This document shows positions 9,740 to 20,199 of a DNA stretch of 64,000 nucleotides, in pieces; the stretch's first letter is position 1, and every line of letters starts with the position of its first letter. The notes under the pieces are model-generated. The model searched no databases. It saw only the letters and a program-made list of their open reading frames with translations, and had not been told where the DNA came from. The position numbers and the translations under genes were made by a program. Origin of the DNA: Ptychodera flava (taxonomy: Eukaryota > Hemichordata > Enteropneusta > Ptychoderidae); the NCBI RefSeq assembly GCF_041260155.1, contig NC_091946.1:21655853-21719852 (forward strand), in the 5' to 3' direction.

Positions 9740-10957
9740 CTGTATTTTGCATAACCAGCTTCTTCCCATCAGTGGCTTGCTTTTTGTCTTGCAGATATAC
9801 AGCTCTAATTTAGACTTCTGGTCTTCATATTCAACCGTGACATCCAAGATACCCATAATGCCTAGCTTGTGCCCTGTAATGGCTCTCATGTTTACCTCGG
9901 CATCTTTCAGCTTTGCTCCTTTGAAATACTTGTCATAGTCATCTTTTGACAAGAGAGAGATTGGGGATCCGGTGTCTCTTTCCATGTTAATGAGTTTTCC
10001 ATTTACTCGTGGTGTTACTCTTGCAGGTTGACTGCCTTGTTTGTTTAAAGTCTTAACACTTGTGAGGCTTGAAACAAAGTCGCTGTCACTACTGTCTTCT
10101 TCTAAAGCATGCACCTTCTTGCTTTTGCTTTTCTGGAATTTCTTTTTGCTTTCTCCCTTCCCTTGTTTAGAACGGCAAGCACTTTGAATGTGTCCAGTTT
10201 TCTTACAGTTGTGACACTCGGCATCTTTGAATCTGCAGTCAGCTGGCTTATGGCTTTTCTTACCGCACCGATAGCAAGGTTTTGTCTTTTCTTGGGGATT
10301 ACTGACCTTATTGACTTTGAGGTCTTGCAAGCGCTTCTTCAAGTCGGGCTGCTTCTTATCAGCTGACTCCATGGAGATGGCAATTTGCATAGCCTTCTCG
10401 AAAGATATGTCATCTTCCTGCAGTAATCTCTTCTGAATAGAGAATGTACGTAGACCGCAAACCAACTCATCACGGAGGGCTTGGTCCAAAAATGTACCAA
10501 CCTTGCAGGTTTTTGATAGTCTCCGCAGTTCACATGCGTATGCCTTAATGGATTCGCTTTCTTTTTGATTTCTATACCAAAATGTGAATCTTTCATGCAC
10601 CAACAATGGCTTCTGTTCATAGTGATTTTCAAGAATCTCAACAATTTCCTCGAATTGCTTTGATGTTGGCAATTCTGGAAATATCAAATTTTCTAACGTA
10701 ACATACACCGTTGGTCCCAATAACGATAATAGACACGAAATTTTCCTGTCTTCTGGTACCTGATTGGCATTGAAATAGTGGGTGAGCCTCCTTGCATAAG
10801 CTGACCATGTTTCTAAACTGTCATCAAATGCATCTATGCGTCCCAAGCGTTCTGAAGATGGTCTTTCCATTCGGGCTGGTGGGGGAGCAGGAGAAATACT
10901 TCGACCCGGTGTTGATGGCTGATTGGTGACTACAGAGTTTTGTTCTGTATCACCCAT
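9740..10957 (-). other. gag: Gag and protease region of retroelement copy 1
   Basis: Fossil part. Gag begins MGDTEQNSVVTNQP and carries a capsid-like helical domain, then two CCHC zinc knuckles (CYRCGKKSHKPADC and CHNCKKTGHIQSAC, about 10165-10285) followed by a lysine-rich stretch. An aspartic protease with the DTGS active-site motif follows in the same reading direction at about 9980. Confidence 0.85.
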
Positions 10958-11150
10958 ATAGACCACCAAGTAACCTTGCTGACCTTTGTTCAACAGGGTG
11001 CGGCTCAAGTTCGACCGAAGGCAACTTTTTACCGTCTTCCAGTTGAAACTTTGCAGGACTTGGTTACTCAGAGGTCAACTTCACTCAGGCTGTGCAGGGT
11101 GTCTTCTATCACACACTGGTGGATCAAAAGAGCATCCTCGTCGCCAATAA

Positions 11151-11354
11151 TGTTGTGTTATAGTGCACTTTTGATTAGAGCAAAAGACACACGACTCGCA
11201 CAGTGTAGCCATTAACTAGGATTCTGCTTTATTAACATAATCTCATAAGTAAACTACACGTCAATGGTTACTATTGGATACTAGAGATAGTGTCTCATCC
11301 TGGTGGCTTCCATCACTTAACACTTGTTAATGTATATAGGGTGAATATACCACA
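11151..11354 (-). repeat. 5' LTR of retroelement copy 1
   Basis: 204-bp LTR, upstream for the minus-strand element. It differs from its partner by about four substitutions and two short indels. About half of these are shared with the second copy, so they predate the 44-kb duplication. Confidence 0.9.
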
Positions 11355-11843
11355 GAAAGGTTATTGAATTGCCCCAACACAAGTTGCTGATTTAGCATTT
11401 GATGTCATTTCACTTCCTGTCGTGTAAGGCTACGTTCAAAAAATGTTAAAGGGGGGTGGCTGGAGGAATCGGAATTGAAATCATATTTTATTCAGATCCC
11501 CCTACATACCCTTAAAAATATTCAAGCCACAAGCACAAAAAACTAATCAGTGCTTGCCCTTCTCAGACACAATCTACGAATCAAATTTGATTCTGATCCG
11601 ATAAGCTGGTCTCGAAATATCGCGCCGACAGACAGACAGACAGACAGATACACAGATATCGCTGCTACATTAGCTCTCGTGTGTTAACACGTAAGCCAAA
11701 ATTGAAACAAATTATAAAATTTTAAGTTGTACTGAGGTACAAGTGATGTTTTAGAGTGTGACGTATTCTGTTCGCTCAGTTATTTGAACATACTAACGCC
11801 ACACCTAGCTGCGAGCAGTTCCAGTTATAGTGAAAATATGTTT

Positions 11844-12025
11844 AACACGATTGGATTTTCATATTTTGCAAATTTCTCAAGTGTTAGGTGCCATATAGCT
11901 GAATGTTGCAATATCGCATATTAACAAGTGTGTAATATCAAAAGAAACGCAGATGAGATAACACTTGCAGATTTTAAAGACATAACTTCACCATCCAATT
12001 ATCCCAAATTAGTTCCAATCGTGTT
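11844..12025. mobile_element. 200-bp inverted-repeat MITE
   Basis: The ends AACACGATT and AATCGTGTT are inverted repeats, extended to about 30 bp in other units (AACACGATTGGAACTAATTT against its complement). GTTT flanks both sides as a possible target duplication. This copy lost about 20 bp of its left arm. It has no coding capacity. Confidence 0.6.
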
Positions 12026-12197
12026 GTTTCTATTTTAATAAGGGTTCATATCAGTACTACCTAAACAATAGGAGAATGGCAATAGAGGCATAGAATGTAT
12101 GATAAAATGGACTTATTACACAAAGTTTGGTTGGTATCGCCCCCGGGGTATCACATCGTATTCTCGTGATATGTTAGCATTTTAACTCGTTGCTGCC

Positions 12198-12347
12198 TAG
12201 CCCTGGGTTCCGGAGGTGCGGAGTTTGAGGCCGCGTTTGTGTACTGTGACACTTCTATGGCCTCTCACATATGAGAGGCCATAGAAGCGTCACAGTACAC
12301 AAACGCGACCTCGAACTCTGCGCCTGCGCCTCTGGAACCCAGGGCTA
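12198..12347. mobile_element. 150-bp palindromic MITE flanked by TA
   Basis: Nearly the whole 150 bp is self-complementary. The centre CTCACATATGAG is flanked by long arms running out to GCCCTGGGTTCC and its complement, with TA at each edge. A TA duplication would suit Tc1/mariner-type mobilisation. It recurs at the same place in four other spacers, so it was in the ancestral unit. Confidence 0.7.
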
Positions 12348-13419
12348 CTTGATGCCATACGAACGCTTGAAAACGATATCGACTTTATCGACCAAATTTC
12401 TCGTAAAAATGCCTAAATATTAAGCCAGATCTTGTTTAGGAACATATCTACCAAATATCTAAGCTATCAGAAGAGTACTTTTTAGAAACTATTTTTCAGA
12501 TCAAAAACAGTAAAAGTTGCCCACAAAATAAGAAATTCCATATTTCATCATAATTCAATGTAAAACATTAAGATAATCTCTAGGAATCCGTACATCAAAT
12601 ATCAAAGGTATCAGACAAGCGGGGTTTTGAGGGAAAAAGTGACCAAACACATATCCAAAACGTCAAAGCTGTTTGACTAGCAGTTTTAAACCAAAAAAAA
12701 GTTGTAACAATTATTTTACCAATCATGACAAAAACTGCCTTCAAAATACAAATTTGCATATGTCCTCACAATTTGAAGAATCTGAATAAGGTCATTGCTA
12801 GGAACCTGTATACCTAATATTTAAGCTCTCGGACCAGCCGTTAAGAAGAAGAAGATTTTTGACAAAAATAGCAAAATTAGCCAAAGAATATAGAAATTTG
12901 TATATTTCATCACAAAATTTGAACTAATCTGATTAAGATCGTCCCCTGGAGGCCTTTAAATGAATCGGATTTTGAGGTCGTTTATAAAAAGCTTTGAATG
13001 TAAAAAGTTGATGGACTCTGAACGACGGAAAACAACATACATCCACTGATTAAATAAGCTCCGCATCGCTGACAAAGGAGCTAAAAAGCTCTTTCTATCG
13101 CTTTGGCCCTTTTATATTATTCATTTTTATCGCACTCTTATCTTGTTAATTGTATCCTGCTTTGTATCCTGACAGCTTTTTGCCATATGCAAATGCACTA
13201 AACGATATTGCATATTGTGTGTTAGAATGTTCACCGACGGCGCACCATGATACTGATGTCTCTCTTTTTGCTATAACTCGTAAAGTGGTTTATTCTGGTA
13301 ATTTATTTAATCGGTTTTGTCATTGATGGTAAATTACGACAGTAATTCATTGAACCCGTCAACCATCACACCCTTCTATAAAGCTTTATAAATATTACCA
13401 TTGAGACAGAAAAAACCTC

Positions 13420-13701
13420 ATGTGGGTTCCAATGGATTCCTTGATTGAAGAGATGGACGAAATGGTGTCAATAAAATTTACTCCAAATCTCTTGAATATT
13501 TTTGGCAAAGGTATGGCACATTCCACTCAAACAGTCACAAGGCTTCTTCATCTTAAGGATGCATTTTCTAGACGTCGTATTATCACTGATTTGTTTGGTC
13601 AATTGGAAAATACAGTAGGTTTGAAAGACTTAAAATGTTCTCCCGGGATACCCATGGGAGTAATTCTTAACACTGTTTCCAGACATGGACAGGATCAATA
13701 A
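13420..13701 (+). CDS. Small ORF of unknown status, 93 aa
   Basis: Begins with ATG and reads MWVPMDSLIEEMDEMVSI, later NLLNIFGKGMAHSTQ and FSRRRIITDLFGQLEN. I recognise no domain. It lies on the strand opposite the receptors, about 1.85 kb beyond the receptor B stop. An identical ORF exists at 57440-57721. Related sequence at about 24331-24591, 29690-29900 and 36590-36840 has lost the start or the frame. It is possibly a remnant of a second gene that was amplified with the receptors, or chance. There is no upstream promoter or splice evidence. Confidence 0.25.
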   Translation: MWVPMDSLIEEMDEMVSIKFTPNLLNIFGKGMAHSTQTVTRLLHLKDAFSRRRIITDLFGQLENTVGLKDLKCSPGIPMGVILNTVSRHGQDQ

Positions 13702-15553
13702 CTATTGGGTATCAGTACAATAATACCAACGAAAACACTTTAAATAAGTGATGGAGGGATATAATTCAGATAGGAAGCATTTTACACTGACGCTGATGAT
13801 TCACGACAACAATAGTTTATATTTAGACCTAAAAAATGAGTAATACTTTCTTCTGAACTCCACACGAGAATATTCACTTGAGTAAAATAATACTGCTATC
13901 ATACTAGGTGTCTAAAGGTTGTAGGAAACCATGCATATCATACGTACTTACAAAAAGGAGTCTTTAAGCCGACAAATAAAAGTGGTTTTAATGGTGTCTT
14001 TATTAAGTAGTACTGGGTCTTCGTGCCACTATTCTCTACAAAAAATGGTCATGACAGTATAGTTACAGCATAAGCAACTAACGAAAACTCCGTTCAGATT
14101 TACATGTCAGTCAACATCTTTCTCAATCCTATAGAATGAATTACATTTGTAGGTAATCATTTGAGGGCATTGTATGTAGTATTTAATATTTGACTTTAAA
14201 TCTTGTAAATGAATAACCTTGTTACACTACCCACTACAAAATTAAGACAAATCAGAAGGAAATCATATTCATCTTCAGTTTATCAGCTCTCATATAACAT
14301 ACTATCTCTAGTTTCGATTTATTTCATGCTTTCGTTCATATTTTCGATCCCTTCAAAATGGATAGAGCAAGACATCTTGCCTGATTTAGTGTATGTGCGG
14401 CAATATTCTTTTCGCTCGTGAGAAATTTGAAATTGTCTGCACCACGACAGCAAAATATGAGAGCAAAAGTTTCATTACATCATATATTATACACATAACG
14501 CCAAAGTTTTAAACTTAAAAATTCATTAAACGATCAACATCTAAGCGATGTAAGAAGTAGTATGTATGACTAATGAAAATGTCGTAATGATGAAAACGAA
14601 GCTACATTATTTTCATTCTGCACTTATTCCGCTTCAATGACTGAAAAGTAAATTTTGATGATAGAGAAATCACTGATAATGGTTGTAACACTGATCATGG
14701 CTCGTGATTACGTTAATCGCTTTCACATCATAGATCGACCACATCATTCCTACTAGTTGTCATTGAGAACCTATTTACAGAAAATTAGGGGGATAAACAG
14801 CTAATAGAGGGAAACAGTCTTAGAAACGGGATATCGTCCTATAAAAGATGATACAAGGGAGGATCAAAAAGTGAGATGTAAAAGAATGTGTTCCTTTGGA
14901 TGATCATCCAATCCAAATGAATTATAAGGTGCCTCGAAACATAAATGTTGTTAATTCACAGAATGGGAAAGAGTTGATAAGGAGTACAGAAACTAACTGA
15001 CAGAGCGACTAAGCTGAAGAATTTGTCTTAAATAGAATATCGTCACTACGTTACACTAGTAGCCGCAAATTTTATGTTCACCAAGAGGCACGAACGATAG
15101 CGGGTTACATATGTGTCATACAATATGAATCCTAGAAAATGTTTAATAACTGTGCTACTTTACAACTCTGTCAATGCAAGTCTGCTATTAATTTAGGAAT
15201 ACGAAATGATTCGAATAATACAATGGTCTATACAAAGAAAACGAACTATAACAATACACGAATTACAATCTAACTTAGTATCGTTCTATTCATATCATCC
15301 TGTCTCAATTTTGTTTGTTTGCTGGGAAACACTGTGAAGTATTCTCTTCAGTACTTTGCAAACATTTTGAGCAAAGTGACTTATTACTACACAATTATGA
15401 ATACATTTGGAAAATAATTGCAACACAAATATCGAGTATTTGGCTCGGACTGGGTACAGTTTTGTTCATTTTAGTGTTCTTAATGTTCCGATGCTCGTGG
15501 CCAACCTCTCCAACATATGACTTTTGCAGTTCGCAGTCAAAAAGTTTATTCAT

Positions 15554-16612
15554 TTACACGTTAGCACTATTGTTCGTACCGGGCAAAGTATTATTATCGC
15601 CGTTGTTGCCAGGAATTCTCAAATCTACTGCCTGCGTTGGTACCACTTGGTTCTTTGACCACAAGTATGAGCAGCATATTAGTCTGCCCGTTAGTAGTTC
15701 TTTGTACGCCTCTTTGAAATGCCTGTTATTAGCTCCGTAAAGCAAGGGGTTTATGGCTCCTCCTAGGTGTATCATGGGATAAGCTAGGACGGCACTCTCC
15801 GGTAACTGCCTCCACTCGCTTACACTTGAAACGAGGAGAATAATGGCATACGGCAGATAGCAGAGAAGTATCAGCGCAAAAACGGCAAATATCGTGAATA
15901 GCATGCGCAGCTCTTGTGAAGATGGACCTGAACTTAATTTGAGCTTTGAGGCTGTGTGGCGGCATGGGCCCGCACACGACGTCTGCTGTGCATCACATAA
16001 GCAATGATCAGAATGTACGACAGAAGGACAAGAAATGAAGGCGTAAATGCAAGGAACATAACTGTGAACGGGGTCCCACTCATTCGACAGCGCAATATAG
16101 ACGGGTCATAAAGACAGCGAAGTGTCTTGGTACGCCGTGTAGAACGACACTATAGGTGTGCACCAAGCAAAGGCTATAGCAAGACTCACAGTGATTCCGC
16201 TGGTCAGTCGCTGATATCTCGTGTTAAAGACAATGAACACGTAGCGATTGATGGAAATGAAAGCAGTCAGCCAGACCGAGGTGGACATCATGAAAGGATG
16301 AAGTAAATTGTGAATGAGGCAGTACATTGATCCAAAGTGCCATTGTCGACGGTAGAAGGTATAGGTCATCGGTAGACAGAGGGACAGTGCTGCTAGGATA
16401 TCTGTAATGCTGAGATTTACCAAAAACACGTTCATCCAGGTTCTCAGTTTCTTCTTAAAAATGACTATCAGGATGAACAGGGTGTTACCGATTAAGGCTC
16501 CTACCGCAAACAGGAGTTCCACAGTACCGCAGAGTTGTGTTACCCAATAACCCGGCACATCATCAGTAGACCAAGTGTAGTGTTGGTTGCGTGTAGCATT
16601 CGTGTCGTTCAT
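15554..16612 (-). pseudogene. Receptor B: class A GPCR, type 2, two frame breaks
   Basis: Type 2 receptor; marks are NTLFILIV in TM1, MTYTFY, SEWRQLPES in the third extracellular loop and PMIHLGG in TM7. The native C-tail ends ...TNNSANV before TAA. A 2-bp loss near 16110 (CATAAAGAC, other copies CATAAAAAGAC) and a 1-bp loss near 15932 put the second extracellular loop through the third intracellular loop out of frame; the frame is restored for TM6 and TM7. The near-identical copy H is intact at both places. An extra base is also missing upstream of the ATG. It is either a fresh pseudogene or a sequencing artefact. Confidence 0.8.
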
Positions 16613-16759
16613 TGCGTCTACGGTCTTCAGTGAGCCAGGTGCATCCATCCCTGCAGTTGTTAGTGTGAGCGATTACTTGTCCCTTTGGAAAGCTTCGATA
16701 TGAAACCCCAAATAACTAAGACATATTTATATAGAAAACGTGACAACTTCTTCGGTCAA

Positions 16760-18843
16760 TAATCAGGCACAACTGAAAATGGAAAGGTTATTGAATTGCC
16801 CCAACACAAGTAGCTGATTTAGCATTTGATGTCATTTCACTTCCTGTCGTGCAAGGCTACGTTGAAAAAATGTTGGGGGGGGGTGGCTGGAGGAATCGGA
16901 ATTTAAATCATATTTTTTTCAGATCCCCCCTTAATACCCTCAAAAATATCCAAGCCTCACGTGCACGCACCAAAAACAAATCAGTTCTTGCCATTATCAC
17001 AAACAATCTATGAATCACATTTGATTCTGATCCGATAAGCCGTTCTCGAAATATCTCGCCGACAGACAGACAGAGAGACAGAAACACAGATATCGCCGCT
17101 ACATTAGCTCTCATATGTTAACACGTTAGCCAAAATTGAAACAAATTATAAAATTTTAAGTTGTACTGAGGTAGAAGTGATGTTTCAGAGTGTTACGAAT
17201 TCTGTTCGCTCAGTTATTTGAACATACCAACGCCTACACCTAGCTGCGAGCAGTTCCGGTTACAGTGAAAATATGTTTAACACGATTCGAACTAATTTGG
17301 GATATTCGGATTTTCATATTTTGCAAATTCTCAAATGTTAGGTGCCATATAGCTGAATATTGCAATAACACTGTTTCCAGACATGGACAGGATCTATAAC
17401 TATCGGGTATCAGTACAATAATACCAACGAAAACACTTTAAATAAGTGATGGAGGGATATAATCCAGATAGAAAGCATTTTACACTGACGCTGATGATCC
17501 ATGATAACAATAGTTTATATTTAGGCCAAAAATGAGTAATACTTTCTTCTGAACTCCACACGAGCACATTCACTTGAGTAACATAAAACTGCTATCATAC
17601 TTGGTGTCTAAAGATTGTAGGAAACCATGCATTTCATACATACTTACAAAAGGAGTCTTTAAGCCGACAAATAAAAGTGGTTTTAATGGTGTCTTTATTC
17701 AGTAATATTGGGTCTTCGTGCCACTATTCTCTACAAAAAATGGTCATGACAGTATAATTACAGCATAAGCAACTAACAAAAAACTCCGTTCAGATTTACA
17801 TGTCAGTCAACATCTTTCTCAATCCTATAGAATGAATTACGTTTGTAGGTAATCATTTGAGGGCAATGTATGTAGTATTTAATATTTGACTTTAAATCAT
17901 GTAAATGAATAACCTTGTTACAATTACAACTACAACATTAAGACAAATCAGAAGGAAATCATATTCATCTTCAGTTTATCAGCTCTCAGATAATAAACTA
18001 AATCTCTAGTTTCGATATATTGCATGTTTTCGTTCATATTTTCGATCCGTTCAACATAGATAGAGCAAGACTCTTGCCTGATTTAGTGAATGTGCGGCAA
18101 TATTCTTTTTGCTCGTGAGAGGTTTGAAATTGTCTGCACCACAACAGCAAAATATGAGAGCAAAAATTTTATTACATCATTTATCATACATATAACACCA
18201 AAGTTTTAAACTTAAATATCATTAATCGATCAGCATCTTAAGCGATGTAAGAAGTAGTATGTATGACTAATGACAATGTGGTAATGATGAAAACCAGGCT
18301 ACATTATTTTATTTTATCCTATAAAAAGATGATACAAGGGAGATCAAACAATGAGATGAAAAGCAATGTGTTCCTTTGGATGATCATCCAATCCAAATAA
18401 ATTATGAGGTGCCTCGAAACATAAATGTTGTGAATTCACAGAATGGGAAAGAGTTGATCAGTAGTACAGAAACAAACTGACAGAGCGGCTAAGCTGAAGA
18501 ATTTGTCTTAAATAGAATATCATCACTACGTTACACTAGTAGCCGCAAATTTTATTGTTGACCAAAAGGTACCAATTGCAGGTTACATATGTGTCATACA
18601 ATATGAATCCTAGAAAATGTTTAATAACTGTGCTACTTTACAACTCTGTCAATGCAAGTCTGCTATTAATTTAGGAATACGAAATTATTCGAATATTACA
18701 ATGGTCTATACAAAGAAAACGAACTGTAACAATACACGAATTTCGATCTAACTTAGTATCGTTCTATTCATATCATCCTATCTCAATTTTGTTTGATTTG
18801 CTGGGAAACTTGTGAAGTATTCTCTTCAGTACTTTGCAACATT
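16760..18843. other. Short spacer between receptors B and C
   Basis: About 1.76 kb of the standard spacer is missing: at about 17368 the text jumps from GAATATTGCAATA to ACACTGTTTCCAGACATG, which in the full spacer lie far apart (about 22802 and 24559). The palindrome, the tandem 140-bp repeats and the small plus-strand ORF are therefore absent. A second deletion of about 200 bp lies near 18310. Both are shared with the H-I spacer. No gene is seen. Confidence 0.6.
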
Positions 18844-19035
18844 TTAAGCAAAGTGACTTATTATTACACTGTTATGAATACATTTGGAAAATAATTGCAA
18901 CACAATACAAATATTAAGTATTTGGCTCGAACTGGGTACAGTTTCGTTCGTTTTGGTGCTGTTAATGTTCCGATGCTCGTGGCCAACCTCTCGAACATAC
19001 GAGTTTTGCAGTCCGCAGTCAAAAAGTTTGTTCAT
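18844..19035 (-). other. Post-stop in-frame ORF of receptor C (63 codons)
   Basis: Starts with the ATG that directly follows the receptor TAA in the same frame and stays open for 63 codons. The same arrangement holds in I (63030-63221). It has no recognisable domain or membrane segment. Stop-codon readthrough could append it, but the TAA context is not a known leaky one. Confidence 0.25.
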
Positions 19036-20096
19036 TTACACGTTAGCACTATTGTTCGTACCGGGCAAACTATCATTAACAGCGTTGTTGCCAGGAATTC
19101 TCAAATCTATCGCCTGCGTTGGTACCACTTGGTTCTTTGACCACAAGTATGAGCAGCGTATTAGTCTGCCCGTTAGTAGTTCTTTGTACGCCTCTTTGAA
19201 ATGCCTGTTATTAGCTCCGTAAAGCAAGGGGTTTATGGCTCCTCCTATGTGTATCAAAGGATACGCTAGGACGGCACTCTCCGGTAACTGCCTCTGCTCG
19301 CCTATACTTGAAACGAGGACATAATGGCATACGGCAGATAGAAGAGAAGTATCAGTGCAAAAACGGCAAATATTGTGAATAGCATGCGCAGCTCTTGTGG
19401 AGATGGACCTGAACTTAAATTTGAGCTTTGAGGCTGTGTGGCAGCGTGGGCCTGCACACGACGTCTGCTGTGCATCACATAAGCTATGATCAAAATGTAC
19501 GACAGAAGGACAAGAAATGTAGGCGCAAATGCAAGGAACATAACTATGAACGGGGTCCCTCTCATTCGACAGCGCAATATAGACGGGTCATAAAAAGACA
19601 GCGAAGTGTCTTGGTACACCGTGTAGAGCAACACTACAGGTGTGCCCCAAGCAAAGGCTATAGCAAGACTCACAGTGATTCCGCTGGTCAGTCGCTGATA
19701 TCTCGTGTTAAAGACAATGAACACGTAGCGATTGATGGAAATGAAAGCAGTCAGCCAGAGCGAGGTGGACATCATGAAAGGATGAAGTAAATTGTGAATG
19801 AGGCAGTACATTGATCCAAAGTGCCATTGCCGACGGTAGAAGGTATAGCTCATCGGGAGACAGAGGGACAGTGCTGCTATGATATCTGTAATGCTGAGAT
19901 TTACCAAAAACACGTTCATCCACGTTCTCAGTTTCTTCTTAAAAATGACTATCAGGATGACCAGGGTGTTACCGATTAAGGCTCCTACCGCAAACAGGAG
20001 TTCCACAGTACCGCAGAGTTGTGTTACCCAATAACCCGGCACATCATCAGTAGACCAAGTGTGGTGCTGGTTGCGTGTAGTATTCGTGTCGTTCAT
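19036..20096 (-). pseudogene. Receptor C: class A GPCR, type 3, one frame break
   Basis: Type 3 receptor: start MNDTNTTRNQHH, MSYTFY in TM2, GTPVVLLYTVYQ in TM4 and loop, RMRGTPF, FAPTFLV in TM5, RRRVQAH, and LLFYLPY in TM6 where the usual cysteine of CYLP is phenylalanine. The upstream methionine of types 1 and 2 (MDAPGS) is leucine here (LAAPGS), which supports the MNDTN methionine as the real start. A single base is missing near 19319 (GAGGACATAATGG; copy I has GAGGACAATAATGG), breaking the frame at the TM6-loop boundary. Everything else is intact, including NRY, NPLLY and the native end. Confidence 0.82.
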
Positions 20097-20199
20097 TGCG
20101 TCTACGGTCTTCAGTGAGCCAGGTGCAGCCAACCCTGCAGTTGTTAGTGTGAGCGATTCTCTTGTCCTTTTGGAAAGCTTCGATATGAACCCCAAATAA

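Larger units (their letters stand above)
6422..11354 (-). mobile_element. Ty3/Gypsy LTR retroelement, fossil, copy 1
   Basis: Complete insertion on the minus strand, about 4.93 kb, flanked by the 5-bp target duplication GAAAG (6417-6421 and 11355-11359); units B and H show the empty site. LTRs of about 205 bp start TG and end CA. Just inside the 3' LTR is a purine-rich tract (AGTGGGGAGGAA on the minus strand), and just inside the 5' LTR lies the expected primer site, TTGGCGACGAGGATG; I do not assign its tRNA. Order gag, protease, reverse transcriptase, RNase H, integrase, as in Metaviridae; no env-like region. All domains are present but coding is broken in about three places, so it is a fossil. 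The LTRs differ by only a few percent, so it is young on a genomic scale, yet older than the 44-kb duplication. Confidence 0.92.
11360..15553. other. Spacer between receptors A and B
   Basis: Full-length spacer. In order it holds the left end of the GGCTACG transposon family (about 11432), a (GACA)n tract (about 11625-11650), the 200-bp inverted-repeat element (11844-12025), the 150-bp palindrome (12198-12347), diverged 140-bp tandem repeats (about 12420-12960), a plus-strand small ORF (13420-13701) and the 3' flank of receptor B. No other gene is seen. Confidence 0.55.
1..19960. repeat. 44-kb higher-order direct repeat, first copy
   Basis: This block recurs at about 44040-64000 in the same orientation and order (receptor A, retroelement, receptors B and C). 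The offset grows slowly from about 44010 to 44186 because of small indels and one insertion of about 160 bp near 58650. By eye the two copies differ by scattered single bases and 1-bp indels. Both share the retroelement insertion with the same 5-bp target duplication and the same 1.14-kb transposon in the receptor tail, so both insertions predate the duplication. It may be a true tandem segmental duplication or two haplotypes joined in series by the assembler. Confidence 0.9.

Noticed and set aside
16908-17114. 68-codon minus-strand ORF (MRANVAAISVFLSL), repeated at 22349 and 61090
   Set aside because: It is largely the translation of the (GACA)n tract and flanking repeat, identical only because the units are recent duplicates.
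18884-19222. Plus-strand ORF opposite receptor C, repeated at 26331, 31653, 38563 and 63070
   Set aside because: It is the antisense shadow of the conserved receptor tail and post-stop frame; its conservation follows from the receptor.
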